Source: Gracilaria domingensis
Lineage: Eukaryota; Rhodophyta; Florideophyceae; Gracilariales; Gracilariaceae
Direction of reading: 5' to 3'
Assembly (NCBI GenBank): GCA_022539475.1
Contig: VCMS01000017.1
Span: 301,641 to 365,640 of the forward strand
Length of the DNA: 64,000 nt
The first letter of the stretch is position 1. Every line of letters begins with the position of its first letter. The notes below the pieces were generated by a model that was given only the letters and a program-made list of their open reading frames with translations, was not told where the DNA came from and ran no database searches. The position numbers and the translations under genes were made by a program. Of this stretch, positions 33,055 through 41,916 are shown piece after piece.

Positions 33055-33490
33055 GCTCTCTCTCTTTCGTTTATGGGCTCACTAGCTTAACGAGAACTAA
33101 ATGGTTTTGGCCTTCCTGGTGAGAGAACGTTTCTTTCCACAGAAATGCTCTGTAGTATGCCGGAATTAGACTATTACACCCATAAAAAGAGAGAGAGAGA
33201 GAGAACTAAATGCAGAGCGATCCTCAAGAAGCGCTCCCTCACCAGAAAAGCCAACACTTTGTCGGGCCACTTGAAAACAATATCACTAACAGGCAGACCT
33301 CGACGTTCGCCCAGGGGAGGCAGAATAAAGCGTCTTGATAGTGTTTTGAGCCGGCAACGTAACAGATAATGCTCAACATCATTCTAGACTTCTGGTCTAC
33401 AGCTACAAACGATGCATTTCTTCAGCAGAAAAGAGGCTAAAGGATGCAAAGAACGGGTATATCCACCAAAAAAACTGTGACAAGACAACT
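33055..33490 (-). mobile_element. LINE fragment, leftward, interrupted by a younger copy
   Basis: The 3' end is on the left (CTCTCTCTCTTTCGTTTATGGG), the body at 33,213-33,490 (GAAGCGCTCCCTCACCAGAA, then ATAATGCTCAACATCATTC). The middle is split at 33,104-33,200 by an opposite-orientation copy with a perfect target duplication. Removing that insert restores a continuous match to the family. Confidence 0.78.
33104..33200 (+). mobile_element. 97-bp LINE tail nested inside an older copy
   Basis: Rightward 5'-truncated copy. The segment TTGGCCTTCCTGGTGAGAGA encodes LAFLVRE, and it ends ACACCCATAAAAAGAGAGAG. It is bounded by a perfect 12-bp direct repeat GAGAACTAAATG (33,092-33,103 and 33,201-33,212). 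Confidence 0.9.
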
Positions 33491-34133
33491 TAAGCTTCTC
33501 GTTCTGATATCACCCGTCTTAACATGCTGATGAAAGAAAAATGCAGGCGATGGGAGAGGGAATTCATTCTTCAGAGGTTATCGGTCAATAGAAGATGTCT
33601 CTTCAAAGTGTTTCTCTTCAACCTTTTAAAATACGTTAACAACGAAGCCAGGAGCATATTTATCTTCTTAATCAACATGGCCTTCGGCTCCTATCTCCGA
33701 ATCTGGACGAGCCCCTTTTCTTGATCTAGTTTAAACCGCTGGAGAAGGACAAGAACTGATATGGCCATTGTCTACCTGTACCGTCTTCCACTGTCTTTGA
33801 TGGTGCACATATTTTTGGGCGACGGGATACATAAGGAATATAACTCAATTGGTAGTGAACCACGATATCTCCCTATCCAGGCCTGCCTCCACCTTCCTTA
33901 CATTCGTCTCTCATTCACACCTTATCTTCTTTTCGATAAGCTGTGCTTACTTGAAAGCGACCAAGAAGCACTGACCGAAGTATTGTGCTTTGAAACAGGT
34001 CTATGTCTACGTGGACCAAGCGGTGCCCGGACCTCAACACCCTTGAGTGTACTGAAAGTGTTTATCATTATGGAAAACAAGAGATATTAGATACGTTAGA
34101 GGCTGTTCAGTGTGTGCAAACTGTTCTGTATCA
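33491..34133. other. Probably further LINE remnant, unresolved
   Basis: Short open frames in all directions. The position, next to the LINE cluster, suggests more of the same family, but I could not match it convincingly. Confidence 0.25.
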
Positions 34134-34376
34134 CTAGTAAGTTACCTTGCGATTTGCAAACATTAGAACCCGTTTCTTGCGGAGAGCCTCCACTTCGGCT
34201 GGAGAATACTCCTTTGATTTTGGTGCCGGTACATCACTCTTTTCGGGAGGTGATTTGTCTTCAGTCCGTCCGTTTGATGGCTTTGAAGCTTTTTTCGCAC
34301 ACATCTGTACGGAGTGAAACGTATTCGATGTACGAAGCGGTCTTAAGCGAGCGAACGGTAGCGTGATGAAAGCCAT
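34134..34376 (-). CDS. Small predicted plastid protein, 80 aa, possibly incomplete
   Basis: ATG 34,376 gives MAFITLPFARLRPLRTSNTF, a Met-Ala-Phe leader rich in Arg/Ser/Thr without acids, as in plastid transit peptides of red algae. After a likely cleavage near VQMCAKKASK the mature part is short, charged and Pro/Lys-rich, ending with a helix-like SPAEVEALRKKRVLMFANRK. The final codons overlap a splice-donor-like AAG|GTAACT, so the gene may continue in an exon to the left that I could not identify. No family is recognised. Confidence 0.45.
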   Translation of the reverse strand: MAFITLPFARLRPLRTSNTFHSVQMCAKKASKPSNGRTEDKSPPEKSDVPAPKSKEYSPAEVEALRKKRVLMFANRKVTY

Positions 34377-35100
34377 GAGATATGTTTGTACCGTCTCTTC
34401 GGTTGCGTAATAGTTGGTAGATTCCTCCACGTACACAAAAATCCTGTAGTACAAACTAAGGCCGAGCGAGGACTTATGTCTTCTCAACCTCGAAGAGAGG
34501 AGACTGTCTCACGGACACCAAGCGACCTGGCCGAAACCATGCAATAAATTCTACCCTTCGTATCAATGACGGCCGCACACACGAACGATCCGTGATCTCT
34601 CGAAAAAATCGAGACATGCAAAAGGTCATACTTTTTGGAGGAAGTGTGGTGTGTAATACACACCATACACACTGTGTATGGCATACACTGTATGCATGAC
34701 GTTTTGCGTAAAGTGGAGCTCCAAATTGCTATCATTCGTTCGTTCGCTGCGCTCTGTCGACGACCTCCAGAAGTTGAGTGATGAAGTGCAGGGAGGAGAA
34801 AGGCGATAGTTGTCAGTATCGAAAAACTTCTGCAGTTGAAAACGGTTTGAGGACCTAATGCTTCTAGCTCAATGATAAGTGCAACAGCCGATAAGGCCAA
34901 GAGGATGAATACAGAAGTGCAATCGATGATGGACATGATCAAGCAGCGGCCGTCGAAATGTCTTGGCCTTCCTCATGAGAGAGAACTACCTATAGAATAG
35001 CGTAGATCTCCTGCTTCTTCGCAATAAGGAGTTGCAGACCTTACTAATGAAGGAGAGGAGTGATGAGGCACCTCGAAAGCAAGAAGATATGAACAGGTAG
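34377..35100. other. Gene-free, with a fragment of LINE near 34,960
   Basis: AAATGTCTTGGCCTTCCTCA (34,957-34,976) is like the LINE tail sequence, rightward and strongly decayed. A palindromic CATACACACTGTGTATGGCA lies at about 34,664. No gene seen. Confidence 0.35.
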
Positions 35101-35104
35101 ATTC

Positions 35105-35310
35105 ATCAGTGACGAAATGCTCTCTCAGATCGAGAAGGCCTTTGAAATCTAATGAGTCTTGAGCAAACCCAGGCGTAGGAGCGGAATTAGCTCCATCGTT
35201 TCCATAAAAGAGAGAGAGAGAGAGAGAGAGAAATCTAATGCGTTCTTAGAACATGTAGTAGCTTAATGCACATGTTTCATAAAAGAAAGAGACGGAGAGA
35301 GCGGGAGCGC
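35105..35310 (-). mobile_element. Old LINE fragment carrying a nested copy
   Basis: GAAATGCTCTCTCAGATCGA is the complement-side signature of the family (leftward). It is split by a rightward tail at 35,155-35,229. Beyond the insert the sequence continues CGTTCTTAGAACATG and decays. Ends approximate. Confidence 0.6.
35155..35229 (+). mobile_element. 75-bp nested LINE tail with (GA)n
   Basis: Carries GCGGAATTAGCTCC and TTTCCATAAAAGAGAGAGAG. It is bounded by an 11-bp direct repeat GAAATCTAATG (35,144-35,154 and 35,230-35,240). It is one of the shortest 5'-truncated insertions of this family in the window. Confidence 0.85.
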
Positions 35311-35621
35311 TATAATGGAGCAGAAAACGGTCGACCGCATGGCCGCTCTGGGAAGTACGTCATGGAGTGTATTTAATCCGCGTCAGCAAACATCATCATG
35401 TTGATGTTCATCCAATGATCGTGATGATGATTATATGAACATCGACGTTTTGTCGAGATCATTCGTTCAAGGGTATTCATTTTCTTCAACGCAAAACATG
35501 GGACCATGGCCACACAGAAAGAATAACAACCCCTCAGGCGATTACGTCGGGCTTTGTACCCGCTTCGTGCACCTAGATGATCCCTTTACGGGTGCGCACG
35601 GCTAAGAGGGCCGCACTGGTA

Positions 35622-35894
35622 CTATGTACCCTTGCTTCTTACAAAGAATAACTGATCGACATCTTCTTCACAAAAAATGCTAACGTAATCATTACGATCA
35701 CTGCAAGCTTGATGCTGGCCGCCGAACCTCAAAGGCCCGTTGTCGACGAGATGAGCGTGCGCACTCAGAACAAATTGCCCGTGTCTCGCACAGAAAGAGA
35801 ACCAAAAGGGCCAAATCGCATTGTCGCTAGCCTTCAACTCGCAACTCAAGTACCGTCGGTAGTCGGATGAACTTATGTATTTCACCTTAATCAT
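35622..35894 (-). CDS. Small PB1-domain-like protein, 90 aa
   Basis: PB1 domains mediate protein pairing in signalling and autophagy proteins. ATG 35,894 gives MIKVKYISSSDYRRYLSCEL, matching the first PB1 strands (basic VKxKY then R-R). The end, DRNDYVSIFCEEDVDQLFFV, matches the acidic OPCA-like element. It is nearly the size of a lone PB1 domain. The frame ends in SKG|GTACAT, which could be a splice donor, so a longer protein is possible. It is divergent from the sulfotransferase with only 44 bp between start codons, implying a shared promoter. Confidence 0.45.
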   Translation of the reverse strand: MIKVKYISSSDYRRYLSCELKASDNAIWPFWFSFCARHGQFVLSAHAHLVDNGPLRFGGQHQACSDRNDYVSIFCEEDVDQLFFVRSKGT

Positions 35895-35938
35895 ATCGCT
35901 TCTCCCTCAATTCACTCAAATGCACTCAGCTCTTCCTC

Positions 35939-36964
35939 ATGACGAGTCGCTCTTCTAATCCGCCCTTTTGGCGTACTCGAAAGGCACTTTTGCGCTTACC
36001 TATCTTCACGCAACTCTCCATAGCCGCTATAACAGGTGCTCTGGCGTTGTTCCTCATCCAACTCGTCGCCGCCTTCTTCGTGACACACACTTCCAGAGTC
36101 GCCAGCTCGAGCATAAGCCCGTCCAGCATTGGCACTGGAATAAAGCCGAGGACTCACCTCCCTCCGCACCCAAAGCCGTTGGTAATAGTCGCAGCAGGTC
36201 TCCCAAGAACGGGATCTACATGGGTATATAATGTACTTCGTATCCTCGCGCGCATCCGAGATCCGAATTCCGTGGCTGGTTGGTACGCTGATCTAATCAA
36301 CATATGGAAGAACCACAAAACAGGTCGATACGACCACATGAAAGAATCATGGTTGACTGCATACAAATCATTGAACACAAGTGTCGTCATTAAGATGCAC
36401 GGTCCAGGTCCTTTTAAGCTGTTTTCACACGGATTGCCGTTGGAAAAGGCAGCCGATCTCACCGTCATTACGCACCGAGACTTGAGAACAGAAGTTCGAT
36501 CCTGGGTGTATCAAAATTGGAATTCATCCATTCATTCAGGTGAAATCGATTCAACTCCATTTGGGGATCCTAGTCAGTGGGTGCGTGTTGCACATCACAT
36601 TCTAGACGAACGAAAGAGCACTTTAAAATCAATTGGCAGTGGGCGGTTTCTTGACATTCGTTACGAAGACTGGAATAATGAGGCGCTTGAGAAACAACTT
36701 GAGATCATCGGACAAATCGCCAATGAGCTGCACTGGGATTATACCAAAGATGAACTCATGGCGACAGCGATTGAAGCAGCAAGACTAGAACCTCCTGCAA
36801 ATGGAGCTGTGCTGATGTACAATCCCGTGAACAAGTTACACCCAGGACACACGAGAGTCGACGCAACAAATCCCAAGTTTGTTCACGCTTTGCAGAACGG
36901 GTTTCGCGCTATCGAGCAAGACCCGGACAGCGGCCAGTTTCTACAACTCAAAAACTATGTTTGA
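35939..36964 (+). CDS. Golgi-type sulfotransferase, 341 aa
   Basis: Transfers sulfate from PAPS to a hydroxyl of a sugar or peptide. A type II topology is indicated by an N-terminal cytosolic stretch MTSRSSNPPFWRTRKALLRL and one TM at about 25-48 (LSIAAITGALALFLIQLVAA). The 5' phosphosulfate loop is IVAAGLPRTGSTWVYNVLRI, and the 3' phosphate motif is VITHRDLRTEVRSWVYQ. RYEDWNNEALEKQLEIIG matches the conserved later helix. The length suits the catalytic domain. In a red alga a role in sulfating cell-wall galactans is plausible but inferred. Not assigned to a specific subfamily. Confidence 0.88.
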   Translation: MTSRSSNPPFWRTRKALLRLPIFTQLSIAAITGALALFLIQLVAAFFVTHTSRVASSSISPSSIGTGIKPRTHLPPHPKPLVIVAAGLPRTGSTWVYNVLRILARIRDPNSVAGWYADLINIWKNHKTGRYDHMKESWLTAYKSLNTSVVIKMHGPGPFKLFSHGLPLEKAADLTVITHRDLRTEVRSWVYQNWNSSIHSGEIDSTPFGDPSQWVRVAHHILDERKSTLKSIGSGRFLDIRYEDWNNEALEKQLEIIGQIANELHWDYTKDELMATAIEAARLEPPANGAVLMYNPVNKLHPGHTRVDATNPKFVHALQNGFRAIEQDPDSGQFLQLKNYV

Positions 36965-37371
36965 TTTCCACGCAGACCCGGCCGTATTGAGTTAAGAGAG
37001 CGCACACCACCGGCAAGATCTCAAGGTACTCTACAACGTCAGAAGCATGAATCATGATTCATCATCATCATGAATTGGCATGGAATTGTACCCGTACAAC
37101 ATTCAATTGCAAAACGGATATTGCTTTGTCGCGGAAGACAACTCCCAAGTGCCTAAACGATATGAATCTTGTGAGCAGCACGGAACATGAGGGTATAGTG
37201 GCGGCGAAGTCAAATGAACAATCTGAAAAATGTCGAAGATAGGAGCTGCCTTGAGACGTCGCCGAAGATGCAGAGCCAAGATACAGGTGGCCCACTATGC
37301 AAAAATCGAGACCTCGCCGTGTGTGAAATTCATTCGAGAATGCTCCTCAATGTAGGAAAAAGTAACAGATC
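36965..37371. other. Intergenic between sulfotransferase and tRNA
   Basis: No gene recognised. The run of T on the minus strand just beyond the tRNA (TTTTT near 37,355) is a plausible Pol III terminator. Confidence 0.5.
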
Positions 37372-37452
37372 CGACAACGGAGAGATTCGAACTCTCGCCT
37401 CCGAAGAGATTGGATTAGCAGTCCAACGCCTTAACCACTCGGCCACGTTGTC
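37372..37452 (-). tRNA. tRNA-Ser(GCU)
   Basis: A complete class II cloverleaf on the minus strand. The 7-bp acceptor stem GACAACG pairs with CGTTGTC, followed by discriminator G. The D-arm is TGGCCGAGTGGTTAAGGC. The anticodon stem TTGGA/TCCAA holds loop CTGCTAA (anticodon GCU). A long variable arm TCTCTTCGGAGG follows, then T-arm GAGAG-TTCGAAT-CTCTC. The long variable arm and the discriminator G agree with serine. No intron. TTTTT follows 11 bases downstream. Confidence 0.97.
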
Positions 37453-37526
37453 CAGGCTGCGGGAAGGTCGTAAACAAACAATATTTGAAGTCGTTTGTAA
37501 ATTTCTCGGTTTTTATGCTTCAGTGA

Positions 37527-38345
37527 CTACCATGCATGTCTCACTACGACATCAGTTGCTTTAAATGGTTCTGCCGAGATTGCTAGCCCTACAGACCATA
37601 CCAGGAACAAAGTCGGAATACAAGGAAAGAACAGTGCGTTGGTCGCGAGGCTGGTTGCAAACCGGAAGCGGTCTCCTGGAGTTGCCAGAGTCACATTTGC
37701 GTTTTGAAGCACATCGTGGTACCGTCGTACCTGCAGTATCTCAGTTTCGATTCCAATGAAACCAGGAAGTCCTTCAGCCTCAAAACGGTGGAAACAAGGT
37801 CATTTGCATCACTTCGTTCTTCCGCTCTTTTGCCAGAAGAACCTCCCAGCAGCATGATAGCCATTGTGAGCACCGCAACGGCATTAAATATAATGAAACA
37901 CTGAAGACATGTTTCTGATTGGTACAGAAAGTGTCTGTAACGTGGGATTGCGTAGAAGACGAGTAAGAACCCGTAATGAGCTTGCCTTCGCCTTCCAATG
38001 CAAGCAACGACTGCAACGCCACTTTGGCAACAAAGACTTCACGTGAAACGCCATGAGAATGGACAAAGAACCAAGCTTGAGATAAGTGAAACTGCAGCAA
38101 ATGACAGGGCGCACAAAGTCGGGATCTAGTGCCGCATAGAAGGATTACAACGTGCAAAGCGCCCCTGCAAGGCTGTGTCCAGCTGTGTAGAGCTGAAAGC
38201 CCTTCCGCTCCCGTAGAATGTTAGCAGCTTTCTTTGGAAGGCATTGATGTCAGCGACAATATCTGTGGAAGTTTCCGCTTCACGAAATGCGACTACGAAC
38301 ATTCCTTGTGCTGTAGTTGATCGCAATGGAGCACAACAGTTCGTT
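37527..38345 (-). pseudogene. Decayed class 3 lipase-like gene
   Basis: Successive leftward fragments in different frames resemble a Lipase_3 protein in order. First comes TTAQGMFVVAFREAETSTDI, like the VVAFRGTES strand. Then WFFVHSHGVSREVFVAKVAL, like the GHSxGG elbow with Ser kept but both flanking glycines changed. Then GEGKLITGSYSSSTQSHVTD, like the FGSPRVG stretch. Further fragments follow to about 37,530. No frame spans the whole. The match is by eye and partial, so another hydrolase is possible. It lies directly behind the interrupted rhomboid gene. Confidence 0.35.
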
Positions 38346-38349
38346 CGCA

Positions 38350-39354
38350 TCATCGAACAAGTTCAGATGCACCATACGCAGCGAACCCTGTCACAATACC
38401 GGAAACATGTCCATTATGGTTAGTCCTCGCCCAGTGAAATCGCGTCCCCACCAATCCGCGTTGCACCAGAATCCCAGGCCCGCACACTTCGCGGAGGAGT
38501 AGCGCAGCAAAAAGTAAATCGATCCCGTCAAACTGCTTGTACGAAAATCCGCAATCCTTGTTTCTAGCACACCAGAAATAGTTCATCAACGCAAATATTC
38601 CTCCGCTGCACCCAACAGATCTCTATCGTGCCGTTCGCAGATAACCGCATACTGCCACTGTCACACTCCCCGCGATCACACAACCTCCAATGAACAAAGC
38701 GGCTACTTGCCACGCTTGGAGAAACTGAGAACACAAGTCGATACCCACCAGCAGGGAGAGCGAATTGCCTACTAGATGCCACAACGTAGAATGACAGAAT
38801 GAATAAGTCAGCAGAACGTGCCATCGCTCTCTTTTAACGTGTCTTACCGATAGCATGCAGTGTCTCGCCAAAAAGTGGGTCACCTTCTGAGACCTTGAAC
38901 CGTACAAGCCTAGACCGCCGGAAAGGAACGCAGCGTAAATGATTGCGTAGGAACCGATCATACCATACCCAAGTACTCTTGCACTAGCTTCCGTATGTTC
39001 TTCGAAAATGCCTATATCCCACCATGGTTTCAATTTCCATCGCTGGAGAGGCTCTTCCTTGTCATTCACTTCTTCCTCTATGATACTCACAAAATCGCTC
39101 TCGACCCCCGCGTCTAGCTTAGCTTGACATTCTTCTGTGCCAGGAATGCTTTTATCATCATCGGCAAGACAAATACGAGGGAAACTAATGCCGGCATTCG
39201 CCCGCATTACCACACATATGGCGCTTTTTGGAACAAATGAGCGGAAGCCAGTGTGAACAGCGATCCTTCGCAATCGATCCGTGTTGATTCGGCGCGATGT
39301 AACCGATAGCAGGGAAGGAAGGCCACCGAGGCTTGCGCGCGTAACAATTCTCAT
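38350..39354 (-). pseudogene. Rhomboid-family protease, interrupted by one in-frame TAG
   Basis: Rhomboids cleave TM segments with a Ser-His dyad. ATG 39,354 (MRIVTRASLGGLPSLLSVTS) gives a basic leader suited to an organelle. The body has RHVKRERWHVLLTYSFCHST, the TM1-L1 region (WR-type), and LWHLVGNSLSLLVGIDLC, the HxxxN of TM2. The frame meets TAG at 38,625-38,623 (LRTAR*RSVGCSGGIFALMN). Directly after it, in the same frame, come the catalytic Ser in GCSGG and the catalytic His in NHNGHVSGIVTGFAAYGAS, ending at 38,350. So both catalytic residues lie downstream of the stop. An intron spanning the TAG is not evident. It is a recent pseudogene, a read-through gene or a sequence error. Confidence 0.7.
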
Positions 39355-39422
39355 CGACAATGTCACGAGCCAATATAGGAACAGAGTCAATGGTTCTTAA
39401 AATGAAACGGTGTTGAACGGGG

Positions 39423-39674
39423 TTAGGGCATCATGCCTTCCCGTGGTGTCTTCGTAGTACAAAGTTCGTACCAAAAGGTGGGAAGGCTACGACGGTACCG
39501 GTAACTGGAAGAGGTGTTTGTAAAGTGCACACAGAGATCTTTCTGAGGCGCGTTGTTCTCCTGGCCATTGTGGCCAACAGTCTTAGTACACACCCGGGAG
39601 AACCATTTCAATGCTTTCGTTCGTTTATCTCCGCACCCGCGGGTCTCGTCACCGACGCCTTCTTCGTCACTCAT
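39423..39674 (-). pseudogene. Cold-shock-domain-like protein, degenerate, 83 aa
   Basis: ATG 39,674 gives an acidic MSDEEGVGDETRGCGDKRTK followed by KALKWFSRV, like the first CSD strand (TVKWFN). Later comes KDLCVHFTNTSSSYRYRRSL, like the RNP2 region (DVFVHFTAI...YRSL). The RNP1 glycine-aromatic element (GYGFI) that should lie between is missing. Either a decayed Y-box/CSD gene or a frame-disrupted one. It sits just upstream of the rhomboid pseudogene, same strand. Confidence 0.35.
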
Positions 39675-39787
39675 TCTCTAAATAGTCAACGCAAGGGTTG
39701 TGGTTTGCATTCTTCTCTATGGAGAGCCATTTCGCTTTTATTGTGCACCCTCTAAACAACAAAGTTCTAATCAACAAGTTTCCGGCC

Positions 39788-39870
39788 GTTCTTCTTCTTC
39801 TTCTTCTTTAGTGTGAGACACTATACGCTAATTACTCGTATCGTGTGGGGTTTGCTAAGAACCCCTACAG
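39788..39870 (+). repeat. Dispersed repeat, copy B
   Basis: TTCTTCTTCTTCTTCTTTAG, then ACTCGTATCGTGTGGGGTTT and GCTAAGAACCCC. It aligns with 9020-9095 over about 70 bp with scattered differences. Confidence 0.7.
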
Positions 39871-40769
39871 TCCATAAGGCCAGGGTCGAATATCTGACTG
39901 ACTAAATGCGTTATTCTTTAATGCCAGCAGTTTACTCGACGTCGCTTCTCACTCTCGTTTGGAACCTGGGGATCTGGCGCTTCATGTTGCGTTATTCGTG
40001 CGTATATGTTGTGAAGATTGGTAGACACTAAAGGTTACTGAATTAGTATCATTCCCTTTACTTGCCGTCAAAGAGAACCATGTCAAACATTCTGGTGGAT
40101 ACTAAGGCCAACCGCGGAGGATGACTTTGGATTTCTATCGTCTTAGGTGAAAAACAGCTGCTTTTGGAATGTCAATGAGATTGAAGGCCCTGAAGTACTG
40201 GCCGTCTCACCGGATAGGCAGCGGGATTGATCTTTTTTTTGTGCGATTGGAAGCCACATCGAATGAAAGATGCGGACGGTTATTTGTCGGGCAGTAAACA
40301 TCAGAGATTCGCGCACGCACATAGGGTGAGAATCATCCTGAGTTGTAACACATGACTCGGCGTCAAGTAACTTATAATCCATTCTCGTTTCCTTTGGGCT
40401 GGATTCAAAGGTTGTGGGAAATAGGACAACCTCCCGACGCGGCAACATATCCATTACAAATGTGTTTCAATCATGGAAGGTTTTACGTGAATGACACGCA
40501 ATGTTATGACTCAAAAAGCCGTGATTGCAAGGGAAATCCACTACTACCTGAGCACTCCCCTTTCCCCAGGTGTTCAAAGAAATGAAGAAATGAGCTTGGC
40601 CTCTTTATCAATGTTAGATCTGTGCCTGTCATTCCGTGATTCTGCGCCCGGCTTCAACCGAGGTATCCAATAAAAAGAGCCCATACCCCCCAAGTTAAGA
40701 GCCAGATAGTCCCACACTGAACCGTGCAAAGTTGCTGTCATTGCCATTCGCATCGGCAGAAGAGTTCTC
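39871..40769. other. Gene-free stretch
   Basis: Short open frames on both strands; none is recognised. Likely the 3' flank of PsbQ' plus spacer. Confidence 0.4.
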
Positions 40770-41330
40770 TTAAAATGCCAGACCGGATAGTTCTTGCGGG
40801 GGTAACCTAGCTTCTTTGTAGTACGCATCCAACAGGTCAACCGCTTTTCCGTAGTGTTCGACCATGTTATTTCCATCGGCAACAATTGCAAGTTCCTTGT
40901 AGAATGCATCCACATATTTCAACATATCTCTACTTGTTTGTCCAACATAGTTATCCGAAAGACCTGTCGCGTATATGCTCAGAGCACGACGTCCTTTCAC
41001 ATCAAACTGCTTGTCAGTTATAAGCGCAGCTGCACCGGAAACATCGTCGCTCGTGACGTATAAGCGAATCTGTTTCATCGTTTCTATGAGGGCAAGAATA
41101 CGTGGATGATATCGGTCATAGGATCTCCGAGCTCCAACTGCAGTTCGGTCAGCGAAGGCCGGAAGTGGAAGCAATCCTGCAACGATGGGGATCGCAGTCA
41201 AGGTTTTCAGAACTTGTCGTCTAGACAAGCTTGCCGTAATTGTTGAGTTGGGCGTAACCAAGACATTCTTAGATACCAACTGCACATGACGCGTGGATGC
41301 AACTCCAAAAAAAGACGAAACGAAGGCCAT
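40770..41330 (-). CDS. psbQ': PSII extrinsic protein PsbQ' (red-lineage 20 kDa protein), precursor
   Basis: PsbQ' binds the lumenal face of photosystem II in red algae and relatives and stabilises the oxygen-evolving complex. ATG 41,330 gives MAFVSSFFGVASTRHVQLVS, a Met-Ala-Phe plastid transit peptide. SLSRRQVLKTLTAIPIVAGL is a twin-arginine lumen signal, ending LPLPAFA with an AxA-type cleavage before DRTAV. The mature part is about 125 aa and predicted helical: PRILALIETMKQIRLYVTS, QTSRDMLKYVDAFYKELA, HYGKAVDLLDAYYKEARLPP, as in the four-helix PsbQ fold. The bipartite leader places it in the thylakoid lumen. Single exon. Another small helical lumenal protein is possible. Confidence 0.75.
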   Translation of the reverse strand: MAFVSSFFGVASTRHVQLVSKNVLVTPNSTITASLSRRQVLKTLTAIPIVAGLLPLPAFADRTAVGARRSYDRYHPRILALIETMKQIRLYVTSDDVSGAAALITDKQFDVKGRRALSIYATGLSDNYVGQTSRDMLKYVDAFYKELAIVADGNNMVEHYGKAVDLLDAYYKEARLPPQELSGLAF

Positions 41331-41916
41331 TTTCCGTGACAAACAAACGCCGCTGGGGAAACGAACTGCCCTGTCTACGATTGCTTGTTAAACGGGAGTA
41401 ATGGTGCTTAATCTCCCCGCACCACACGAGCCGCATGCCACCACGATGCAATACCAAGGGTACAGTGGAAACGTAACGAAAAGATACAGTAAGTCGCGTC
41501 TTGAGCTCATACTGTAAACGCTATCTACATTTCATTTGGTTCCGCATGTCATACACTCGCGCACTTGCCCACTGCGCATTGCGCAGTGCGCAATGCCCAG
41601 ATCAGTTGTTCTTTTCTGCTTGGTGTTCCGAGAGCGTCTTCAGCATCTGAGTACAGCTCCTCTGTAAACGAATGCCCTGTGCGCCTGTTCAACCGCTAAA
41701 TCGTCGCTGAAATTGCTCGGTTAGTTTTTCAGGGAGTTCGTTTCGTTGGTGGGTGTTCTGAACGAGAGTTACGGACAAGTGGTTGATGTTCTTCTTCACT
41801 TTTCTGTATTCGACTCCGGTCCTCCCCGGTGTTGCAATGCAAACTACGCGGTAAACACTCTTCTGGTAGGGAAACTTGTATTCGCTATGAGCTGAAGCAC
41901 GGTTGCCAACTGTGAT
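41331..41916. promoter_or_regulatory. Upstream region of PsbQ' with a GCGCA palindrome
   Basis: Contains a perfect 10+1+10 palindrome GCATTGCGCA-G-TGCGCAATGC at 41,576-41,596, about 250 bp before the PsbQ' ATG. A related sequence lies upstream of ZUP1 at 17,571. ATACCAAGGGTACAG occurs at about 41,450. No other gene. Confidence 0.45.

Noticed and set aside
35480-35620. Possible structured RNA upstream of the PB1-like gene's 3' end
   Set aside because: Some short inverted repeats but no match to a known RNA class.
38600-38650. Selenocysteine or intron explanation of the rhomboid stop
   Set aside because: The codon is TAG, not TGA, and no splice pair removes it while keeping frame with plausible length.
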